DNA from: Streptomyces sp. 846.5
GTDB taxonomy: Bacteria; Actinomycetota; Actinomycetes; Streptomycetales; Streptomycetaceae
DNA: 64,000 nucleotides
Assembly: GCF_004365705.1 (NCBI RefSeq)
Contig: NZ_SOBN01000002.1
Coordinates: 930,001 to 994,000 of the forward strand
Direction: 5' to 3'
This document shows positions 57,308 to 64,000 of this stretch, piece after piece. Each line of letters starts with the position of its first letter. The first letter of the stretch is position 1. A program made the translations under genes and the position numbers. Under the pieces are notes generated by a model. It did no database searches, was not told the DNA's origin, and worked only from the letters and a program-made list of their open reading frames with translations.

Positions 57308-58813
57308 ATGGGACGACTGCAGAACCTCGACGTGCGCCTGTTCGATCGCGTGGCCGCCGCACATCCGCGCGGCCTGGACCCGGTCCTGCCGAGGCTGGGA
57401 CGCAGCGCCAACCACGGAGTGCTGTGGCTGACCGGAGCGGCCGCGCTCGGGCTCTCGCGCAACCGCAGTGCCCGTCGCGCCGCTCTGCGTGGCATCGGCT
57501 CCCTTGCTCTGGCGTCCACCGCGGCGAACGTCGTCGCCAAGCAACTCGCCGGCCGCCGACGCCCCGTCACCACCGGCGTGCCGATCGCCCGCCGTCTCCT
57601 CCGCCCCCCGATCACCACGTCATTCCCGTCCGGACACGCGGCCTCCGCGGCCGCGTTCGCGACCGCCGTCGCTCTGGAATCACCCTGGCTGGGAGCAGCC
57701 GTCCTTCCACTGGCCGCAGCGGTGGCGGGCTCGCGCGTCTACACCGGGGCGCACTACCCCAGCGACGTGCTGGCCGGAGCGGCGCTGGGCGCCGGCATGG
57801 CGGCGCTCACGCTGCGGTGGTGGCCGCTGACCGACGACGCCCCCGCAGAGACGGCCCGGGCCCGGGTCCAACTGCCGGCCCTGCCGGACGGTCGCGGCCT
57901 GGTGGTCGTGGTCAACAACTCCTCGGGCGGTCCGGGCAGTGCGGGCAATGTGGAGGCGGAACTGCGTGAGCAGTTGCCGTGCGCGGACCTGCGCGTGCGC
58001 GAGGGCGACCAGGATCTGATCGCCCTGCTCAACCAGGCCGTCGCAGACGTCGAGGCCGCCGCCGGGGACAGCGCCCTGGGCGTCGCCGGCGGGGACGGCT
58101 CGGTCAACGCCGCGGCCCTCCTGGCCGCCGAGCACCGGCTGCCGCTGGCGGTCTTCCCCGCCGGCACCCTGAACCACTTCGCCGCCGACGTGGGCATCTT
58201 CACCCTGCAGGACACCGTGACAGCCGTCCAGGAAGGACACGGCGGGTCAGTGGATCTGGGACGAGTGACGTCCAAAGGCACGACCAGCATCGAGGAGGAA
58301 GGCGAGCCGGCAACGGCCTATTTCCTGAACACCTTCAGCATCGGGGTCTACCCCGAACTGGTGCACGCCCGCGAGTCCCTGCAGAAGTACCTCGGCAAGT
58401 GGCCCGCCCTCGGGGTGGGACTGGTCCGGGTGCTGGCCCAGGGTCAGCCCACCCGCGCCGTCATCGACGGCACGGAGCGCCGTCTGTGGCTGCTGTTCGC
58501 CGGCAACGGACGCTACGACCCGCCCGGCTTCGCCCCCAGCTTCCGCCGCAGCCTGGACGACGGCACCCTCGACGTCCGCGCCGTCGACGGCAGCCACCCC
58601 TTCGCCCGCAGCCGTCTGGTCGCCGCCTTCCTCACCGGCACCCTGGCCCGCTCCCGCGTCTACCAGGCCGCCCACCTCTCCCAACTGCGCATCGACGGCA
58701 TCCAGGAAACCGAGCACTACGCCCGCGACGGCGAGATAAGCCCCGCCGCCGACACCCTGATCCTCGACAAGGCACCCCACTCCCTCACCGTGTACCTCCC
58801 GCACCAGGACTGA
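57308..58813 (+). CDS. PAP2 phosphatase - diacylglycerol kinase fusion
   Basis: A 501-residue two-domain protein. The N-terminal membrane PAP2 domain (about 1-185) has the three phosphatase motifs KQLAGRRRP, PSGHAAS and SRVYTGAHYPSDVLAGA. The C-terminal part (about 195-500) is a diacylglycerol/sphingosine kinase-like domain with GVAGGDGSVNAAALLA (nucleotide loop) and PLAVFPAGTLNHFAADVGI. One domain removes phosphate from a lipid, the other adds it, so the protein may remodel membrane lipids or undecaprenyl phosphate. The fusion is known in actinobacteria. The ATG is 125 bp from the divergent DUF1206 gene. Confidence 0.93.
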   Translation: MGRLQNLDVRLFDRVAAAHPRGLDPVLPRLGRSANHGVLWLTGAAALGLSRNRSARRAALRGIGSLALASTAANVVAKQLAGRRRPVTTGVPIARRLLRPPITTSFPSGHAASAAAFATAVALESPWLGAAVLPLAAAVAGSRVYTGAHYPSDVLAGAALGAGMAALTLRWWPLTDDAPAETARARVQLPALPDGRGLVVVVNNSSGGPGSAGNVEAELREQLPCADLRVREGDQDLIALLNQAVADVEAAAGDSALGVAGGDGSVNAAALLAAEHRLPLAVFPAGTLNHFAADVGIFTLQDTVTAVQEGHGGSVDLGRVTSKGTTSIEEEGEPATAYFLNTFSIGVYPELVHARESLQKYLGKWPALGVGLVRVLAQGQPTRAVIDGTERRLWLLFAGNGRYDPPGFAPSFRRSLDDGTLDVRAVDGSHPFARSRLVAAFLTGTLARSRVYQAAHLSQLRIDGIQETEHYARDGEISPAADTLILDKAPHSLTVYLPHQD

Positions 58814-58906
58814 CGCCCCACGGCCCAGAGACCCGCACTTCGTGGAAGGGATCCGGGGAAGACGTGATCCATGAGCAGCTGAAGGTGACATGTGAAGGAG
58901 CCGTCC

Positions 58907-60013
58907 GTGAGCACGCAGGAAGAGAAGTCCGCCGCAGGAGACGGCGCTCGGGACGCAGACCCCGGTCCGGCCACCGTCGACTCTGTGCGCGCACAGTCCA
59001 GGTCCTGGTTCTCCATAGGGTTCCGCCTGAGCCTGGGAGCACTGCTGGCGTACTGGCTCATCCAGGCCGTCCAGCACCTGGAGACCATCCTGCTGCTGGC
59101 CCTGCTCTCCCTGGTCATCGCCGTCAGCGCCGACCCCGTCGTGCGCCTGCTCACCCGCCGCGGGATGTCCCGCCCCCGAGCAGTGGCCCTGGTCATCCTG
59201 GGCCTGTTCGTGCTCCTGGGTTCCCTGTCGATGCTGTTCGTCACCCCGGTCACCAATGAGATCAACGCCCTGATCCACAACGTCCCGGTCTGGCTGCAGC
59301 AACTGCACGACCACCACTCCTTCCTCGGAAGGCTGGAGGACCGCTTCCACCTGACCACCAAGGCCAAACAGGCCGTCGGCACCAACGGGAGCAACGTCGT
59401 CGGCAGCCTGATGGGCGCAGGCCAACTGGTCGTCACCACCCTGACCGGCCTGTTTCTGGTGATAACGCTGACCCTGTACTTCCTGGCGGGGCTACCCTCC
59501 CTTGAGCGCTTCGCCCTGCGGTTCGTCCCCGGCAGCAAACGCGAGCACGCCGCCGAGCTGACCGACGAGATCCTGCTGCGCACCGGGCGCTACATGCTCG
59601 GCAACCTGGCCACCTCCGTCATCGCGGGACTGGCCACCTTCATCTGGCTGCTGATCTTCGGCGTCCCCTACCCTGCGGCACTGGGGGTGTTCGTCGCGGT
59701 CATGGACCTGGTCCCGATCGTCGGATCCACCATCGGCGGCATCGTGGTCGCCCTGGTGGCGCTCGTCGTCTCACTACCGGTCGCACTCGCCACCGCCGCC
59801 TTCTACGTCGTCTTCCGCATCGCCGAGGACTACCTCATCATGCCCAGGACCATGAAGTTCGCCGTCGAGATCCACCCCCTGGTCACCATCCTCGGCGTCC
59901 TGATCGGCGGCACCCTGCTGGGCATCATCGGCGCACTTCTCGCCATCCCCATCGCCGTGGCCATCGGCCTGATCCTGGACGACGCCGTCTTCCCCCGCAT
60001 CGACCGGCGCTGA
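58907..60013 (+). CDS. AI-2E-family membrane permease
   Basis: A 368-residue membrane protein of the AI-2E/PerM class with seven or eight helices: ETILLLALLSLVIAVSADPV, RAVALVILGLFVLLGSLSML, and near the end the family hallmark FGVPYPAALGVFVAVMDLVP followed by IVGSTIGGI and HPLVTILGVLIGGTLLGIIG. Despite the name, substrates vary (ions, quorum signals). The GTG at 58907 has GGAG at a good distance; an earlier in-frame GTG at 58892 is less likely. It follows the lipid-enzyme fusion by 93 bp and may be co-transcribed. Confidence 0.9.
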   Translation: MSTQEEKSAAGDGARDADPGPATVDSVRAQSRSWFSIGFRLSLGALLAYWLIQAVQHLETILLLALLSLVIAVSADPVVRLLTRRGMSRPRAVALVILGLFVLLGSLSMLFVTPVTNEINALIHNVPVWLQQLHDHHSFLGRLEDRFHLTTKAKQAVGTNGSNVVGSLMGAGQLVVTTLTGLFLVITLTLYFLAGLPSLERFALRFVPGSKREHAAELTDEILLRTGRYMLGNLATSVIAGLATFIWLLIFGVPYPAALGVFVAVMDLVPIVGSTIGGIVVALVALVVSLPVALATAAFYVVFRIAEDYLIMPRTMKFAVEIHPLVTILGVLIGGTLLGIIGALLAIPIAVAIGLILDDAVFPRIDRR

Positions 60014-60137
60014 CACCGCGCGGCGGCTGCTCGGGCGACCGAACCAGCGAAGTTGCCCGGTACCGCTCCTAGGTTGAGATCACGGGTCAGTCAGGCCCAG
60101 CTCACGCAAATGATCTCACTTCTGGTGGGAGTTATCC

Positions 60138-60525
60138 GTGGCCACCTTCCTCTATCGGTTCGGCCGGCTGGCGTTCCGGCGGCGACGACTCTGCGTGCCC
60201 GGAACGCTCAAGGCCCCCGAGGATATGCCGGGGCACTCGCGATCGACCTGCTGCAGAAGGAATTCCCGCAGGCATCCGCCAACGGCGCCACCGCGCGTGT
60301 GGTGTTCGAGGCGCCCAGCGGGCAGAAGCTCACCTCCGATGCCAACAAGGCGGAGGTCCAGTCCCTGGTGGCCGAGTTGGAGAAGTCGCCGCAGGTGTCG
60401 GGCGTCTCCGACCCCTTCACCAACGGCCTGGTCAGCCAGTCCGGCACCATCGTCTACGCCCAGGTGTCCTACAAGGTCGCCCAGGCCGACGTCAGCGCCG
60501 CCGCCCACGCCGTCCTGAGGAAGGT
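60138..60525 (+). pseudogene. MMPL transporter, N-terminal remnant
   Basis: GTG at 60138 begins MATFLYRFGRLAFRRRRL, a typical MMPL start. Within about 25 codons the family frame jumps, and a second frame shows the periplasmic domain: GATARVVFEAPSGQKLTS, PQVSGVSDPFTNGLVSQSG and YAQVSYKVAQADVSAAAHAV. At about 60525 it ends in unrelated sequence. The first membrane helix and all of the helix blocks are gone, so it cannot work. It is a separate gene from the intact MMPL at 335, with only modest similarity. Confidence 0.75.
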
Positions 60526-60634
60526 CCGACACGGCAGCCGGCCGATCGTACCGGTGGCGAGCGTGTTCGGCCGCGTCGACTGCGCCGCGATGTACCCGCC
60601 CTCGGTGTGCTCCCAGCAGGTGAACCATGCAGGC

Positions 60635-61681
60635 CTACGTGGCGTGCGGTCCGGGCAACTCGCCGGAGCCGCGGGCTATCCAACGGGTCGCGACGACCGA
60701 GTGCCGGATCGGGCCCTTCTCGCCGTCCAGTCGCTCGAACAGCAGCCTGGCCGCCTCGCGGCCCATGGCTGCCGGATCCTGGGCCACCACCGAGACTCCG
60801 GGGCTGAGCAGGTCGGCCAGGGGGAAGTCGTCGAAACCGATGAGTGCCACCCGGTATTCCAGCTCCAGGTTCTGCAGGACCCGGCGGGCGCCGACGGTGA
60901 TGAGGTTCTGGGCGGAGAAAATCGCCGTCGGCGGGTCCGGCAGCTCGAGCAGTGAGCCCACGGCCTTCTCGGCTGCCGCTTGTGTGTGCAGGCCACGGCG
61001 CACCAGCGCAGGGGACGGCCGACATCCGGTGTCGTCCATACCCTCGGCGAAGCCGGCGTATCGCTCGCGCGCGGTCCAGATGGCGGCCAGGTCTCCCAGA
61101 AAGGCGATCCGTCGGTGACCCAGGGCGTGAAGGGCCCGCACGCACTCGCGTACGCCCAGGCGGTTGTCCGTGGTCACGGTGTCGGCCGTGGCCCCGTCAA
61201 CCACCCGGTCCACGCAGACGACTGGGATGTCGTGATCGAGAGCTGCCGCCAGCCCGCCGGCCTGACCGGTCGGTACGACCACGAGTCCGTCGACCCGGTG
61301 CGCGGAGAAGGTCTGAATCAGGCCGCGCTCACGAACCGGATCCTCGTCGCTGCTACCCGCCAGGACCAGGACCCCCCGCTCGGTCGCGGCGTCCTCGACA
61401 GCACGCTGCAAGGCCGAGGAGAAGGGGTTGGCGACGTCTTCCAGGACCAGTCCCAAAATCCCGGTCCTGCGGTCTGCGCGACGCAGGCTGCTCGCGGTGA
61501 GGTCGTGCCGGTAGCCGAGCAACTGAGCTGCCCTGGTGACGCGTTCCACCACGTCCGCGGTGACGCCGGCCTTGCCGTTGACCACCCGCGACACCGTAGC
61601 GATACCCACACCCGCCTGCGAGGCGACGTCCCGCATGGTGACAGAGCGGGCCCCGTGATCGTCCTGGTGGTCCGGCAACAT
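60635..61681 (-). CDS. LacI-family transcriptional repressor
   Basis: A 348-residue sugar-responsive repressor. The helix-turn-helix and hinge are MRDVASQAGVGIATVSRVVN (about 16-35) with LRRADRRTGILGLVLEDVAN. The periplasmic-binding-protein-like ligand domain (about 70-340) has VDGLVVVPTG, GHRRIAFLGDLAAIWTARER and ALIGFDDFPLADLL. The ATG at 61681 has AGGA close by. It is divergent from the GH32 gene, and the perfect LacI box at 61767-61782 lies between them, so it most likely represses fructan use and itself until a fructose-type ligand binds. Confidence 0.93.
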   Translation of the reverse strand: MLPDHQDDHGARSVTMRDVASQAGVGIATVSRVVNGKAGVTADVVERVTRAAQLLGYRHDLTASSLRRADRRTGILGLVLEDVANPFSSALQRAVEDAATERGVLVLAGSSDEDPVRERGLIQTFSAHRVDGLVVVPTGQAGGLAAALDHDIPVVCVDRVVDGATADTVTTDNRLGVRECVRALHALGHRRIAFLGDLAAIWTARERYAGFAEGMDDTGCRPSPALVRRGLHTQAAAEKAVGSLLELPDPPTAIFSAQNLITVGARRVLQNLELEYRVALIGFDDFPLADLLSPGVSVVAQDPAAMGREAARLLFERLDGEKGPIRHSVVATRWIARGSGELPGPHAT

Positions 61682-61766
61682 TTCCTACTCTCCGCAGCGG
61701 CCCGACAGCGAACTCCCCGTGATTGTGTCGCACCTCTGGACACAGCGCGAGAGGCGCTCTAGCTTG

Positions 61767-61782
61767 TTGGAAACGTTTCCAA
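61767..61782. promoter_or_regulatory. Perfect 16-bp LacI operator
   Basis: TTGGAAACGTTTCCAA is fully symmetrical with the CG centre normal for LacI-family sites. It lies 85 bp before the LacI start and 234 bp before the GH32 start. The rest of the 335-bp gap shows no gene. Confidence 0.85.
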
Positions 61783-62016
61783 GACGCACGTAGCACACGC
61801 GCGCGAAACGTCCGGGACATCTTCTCGGACGCGGTGGCTCCGTAGCGAACACAGCGTCAGGCGATGTACGAGCCGCCCGCCTTGCGCGAGACACACCCCA
61901 CCGCATTCCGGGTATCGCTGGGTGCCTGCGACCAACGTGGCCTGAAGCGCTCACCACTGATTCAACGTCAAGACCCATGGACGCCTCCCGGCACCCACCC
62001 CCACTTCGGAGGGCCG

Positions 62017-64000
62017 ATGGTCGACACCAGCACATCCGACGTCCCGATTGGCCCACTGGCCTCAAACCGGCGAACCTTCCTGATCAGGGCTGCGACGGCG
62101 ACTGCCCTGTCGCTCGTTCCCATGGTCCTGCGTACAGGACCGGCTTGGGCGGGCAGTCCCGCGGACTACCCGGAGTACCCGTACCCGACGACTCTCCTGG
62201 GTGCCTACGACGAGCACTACCGGGGGCAGTTCCACTTCAGTTCGCGCTCGGGGTGGATGAACGACATCAACGGCCCGTTGTACTACAAGGGCGTCTACCA
62301 CATCTTCTACCAGCACAACCCGCACGGTCTGGCCTGGGACACCATGCACTGGGGCCATGCGACCAGTCCCGACCTGGTGCACTGGACGCAGCAGCCGATC
62401 GCATTGGAGCCGGGCGTGCAGCCGGGCAATCTGTGGTCGGGGGCGGGTGTGGTGGACAAGTCCAACGTCACCGGCCTGAAGTCAGGGCAGGACGACCCGA
62501 TCGTGGTATTCACCGGCACCGGCGGGGTCCTGATGGACTACAGCACCGATGGTGCGAAGACCTTCAAGTCCTATGGCAACGGCCGCGTGGTGGCGGTTCC
62601 GCCGGCGGCCAGCACCGACAGCCGCGACCCGAAGGTGCTGTGGGATGCGGCCCGCAAACGCTGGGTCATGGTGTTCTGGTCCAACGAGGGCGGCAACGGG
62701 TACGACATCTACACCTCGACCAACCTGCTGGACTGGACCTACGCCAGCCGGTTCGCCGCCGACTGGCTGTACGAGTGTCCGGACCTGTACCCGATGCAGG
62801 TGGACGGGGGCTCAACGACCAAGTGGGTGCTGAACGCCGCGAGCACGAAGTACGTGGTCGGAGACTTCGACGGAACCACGTTCACCACGACTTGGACCGA
62901 GCCGGTGCAGATGGACGTGGGACGCAACATCTACGCCGGGCAGGTGTTCAACGACATGCCCGACGGTCGGATAGTGGAGATGGCTTGGCAGCAGAGCAAC
63001 TTCGGCGACATCTGGACCGGCAACCTGACCTTCCCGGTCGAGCTGAAGCTGGTCACCTACCCGGAGGGTCTGCGTATCACCCGCACCCCGGTCGCCGAGA
63101 TCGCGTCGATCCGGGCCCATCCGCGGTCGTGGGCGAACCAGACCGTCACCGCCGACCCGGCCGGCAATCCGCTCGCGGGCATCGCCGCGGACACCTACGA
63201 GGTTGTCGCCGAGTTCGACACCACCACCGCGACCGCCTCCAGGTTCGGATTGAAGCTGCACACGTACCCGGACGGCTCCTGCAACAGCGATGTGACCTAC
63301 GACCGCACCCAGCAGACGCTGATGGGGATCTCCCTCGCACCGGTCAACGGCCGGATCAAGGTGCACGTCCTGGTCGACCGGGACCAGTTGGAGGTCTTCG
63401 GCAACGACGGCAAGCTGTCCTCCAGCAACAACGTCGACTTCGACCCCGCCCTCGACAGCCGGGGGGTCTCGGTCTACGCCCAGGACGGCAGCGTGAAGCT
63501 GGTCTCGCTGCTCTACAACGAGCTGCAGCGCGCCTGGCCGGCATTCATCCCGATTGCCAACCCAGGCAGCAACCTGGCCGGTCCCTGGCAGGCCAGCGGC
63601 GGCATGTGGGCCAATATCACCGACGGCAACACTTGCTCCGCCACTGGTGACGGCTTCTACCTGAGCGGCGAGACCGGTACGGACTTCACCTACGAGGCCG
63701 ACCTGTCGCTCGGGACGGCAGTCGCCGCCGGAATCACCTTCCGGGCCAACGCAAGCCTGACCCAGCAGTACACCGCGAACATCAACACCAGCGGCGGCGG
63801 GCAGATCAAGCTGTGGCGGCCCGGCTCCGACCTGGCGACCTACAGCACACCGATCACCCCGGGCCACGCCTACCACCTCAAGGTCGTCGCGGTCGGGTCC
63901 CGGATCAGGGTGCATCTGGGCAGTGGCAGCACCCCGGTCATCGACGTCGTCGACCCCGCCTACACCGGTGGCCTGTTCGGCCTCAACGTCTACAACGGCA
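62017..64000 (+). CDS. Tat-exported GH32 fructan hydrolase (levanase/inulinase-like), 3' end beyond window
   Basis: The frame is open from the ATG at 62017 (GGAGGG before it) to the window end, 661 codons without a stop. A twin-arginine signal NRRTFLIRAATATALSLVP with cleavage near AWAGSP leads to a five-bladed GH32 domain (about 65-380). The nucleophile lies in WMNDINGPLYY (about 80), the transition-state Asp in SRDPKVLWD (about 207) and the acid Glu in YECPDLYPM (about 250). A GH32 C-terminal sandwich (about 390-510) follows, then a laminin-G/LamG-like domain (SGETGTDFTYEADLSLGTA onward). It cuts levan, inulin or sucrose outside the cell. It is controlled by the divergent LacI gene. Confidence 0.93.
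   Translation, partial: MVDTSTSDVPIGPLASNRRTFLIRAATATALSLVPMVLRTGPAWAGSPADYPEYPYPTTLLGAYDEHYRGQFHFSSRSGWMNDINGPLYYKGVYHIFYQHNPHGLAWDTMHWGHATSPDLVHWTQQPIALEPGVQPGNLWSGAGVVDKSNVTGLKSGQDDPIVVFTGTGGVLMDYSTDGAKTFKSYGNGRVVAVPPAASTDSRDPKVLWDAARKRWVMVFWSNEGGNGYDIYTSTNLLDWTYASRFAADWLYECPDLYPMQVDGGSTTKWVLNAASTKYVVGDFDGTTFTTTWTEPVQMDVGRNIYAGQVFNDMPDGRIVEMAWQQSNFGDIWTGNLTFPVELKLVTYPEGLRITRTPVAEIASIRAHPRSWANQTVTADPAGNPLAGIAADTYEVVAEFDTTTATASRFGLKLHTYPDGSCNSDVTYDRTQQTLMGISLAPVNGRIKVHVLVDRDQLEVFGNDGKLSSSNNVDFDPALDSRGVSVYAQDGSVKLVSLLYNELQRAWPAFIPIANPGSNLAGPWQASGGMWANITDGNTCSATGDGFYLSGETGTDFTYEADLSLGTAVAAGITFRANASLTQQYTANINTSGGGQIKLWRPGSDLATYSTPITPGHAYHLKVVAVGSRIRVHLGSGSTPVIDVVDPAYTGGLFGLNVYNG

Noticed and set aside
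61977-63650. Open plus-strand frame of 557 codons over the GH32 region
   Set aside because: It is out of frame with the GH32 motifs, rich in Arg/Gly/His and covers the same bases; the true frame runs from 62017 and has no stop in the window.

Overview
High-GC DNA with strong third-position G/C bias, many GTG and some TTG starts, and a WhiB regulator, DUF6296, DUF6479 and DUF1206 proteins, twin-arginine secretion and IS3/IS256/IS30 elements. Together these point to a streptomycete-type actinomycete (Streptomyces, Kitasatospora or Streptacidiphilus). No rRNA, tRNA, CRISPR array or replication origin was seen. The content is accessory: catabolic modules, sugar-polymer hydrolases, efflux pumps, regulators and an unusual density of broken genes.

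Region 1 (1-15.4 kb) is catabolism. A partial TetR gene faces an MMPL exporter across a tandem-repeat operator. A coupled minus-strand operon (CocE-type hydrolase, AMP-forming acyl-CoA ligase, crotonase, SDR) ends against a deleted FadB-type remnant. A frameshifted ferredoxin-type reductase is divergent from it. A second minus-strand operon (MBL hydrolase, MFS transporter, FAH-family hydrolase, two-subunit CoA-transferase) is divergent from its own TetR gene across a palindrome. The likely role is uptake, activation and beta-oxidation-like breakdown of an organic ester or aromatic acid; this is inference.

Region 2 (15.4-24.1 kb) holds MITE-like and group II intron remnants, an NAD(P)-binding reductase, an Old Yellow Enzyme, an aldehyde dehydrogenase with a divergent ArsR regulator, a TetR gene, a beheaded flavin reductase gene and an IS3-family element with a -1 frameshift. 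Two operator pairs tie genes together: the ArsR-type palindrome occurs before both the Old Yellow Enzyme and the aldehyde dehydrogenase, and a 28-bp element before the TetR gene at 22.1 kb recurs 14 kb away before the hydrolase/ligase operon.

Region 3 (24.1-37.7 kb) has a secreted GH54/CBM42 arabinofuranosidase, an IS256/IS30 graveyard that cut a DUF6529 gene, an aldo-keto reductase, an MFS pump with a divergent XRE regulator, an orphan response regulator behind a kinase stub, a secreted GH78 rhamnosidase, and a MarR-controlled MBL/SnoaL pair.

Region 4 (37.5-60 kb) is a stress-type island: CDF transporter, WhiB, MerR, HtpG, an Hsp18-type regulator, two Hsp20 chaperones, GAF-PP2C phosphatase, DEAD-box helicase, cold-shock protein with a structured leader, a Cys-rich MerR with a MerT-like partner, a MEDS/ATPase anti-sigma-like protein, a STAS anti-anti-sigma protein, two DUF1206 membrane proteins, a PAP2-diacylglycerol-kinase fusion and an AI-2E-type permease. 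Region 5 (60-64 kb) has an MMPL remnant, a LacI regulator with a perfect operator, and a Tat-exported GH32 fructan hydrolase that runs off the window.
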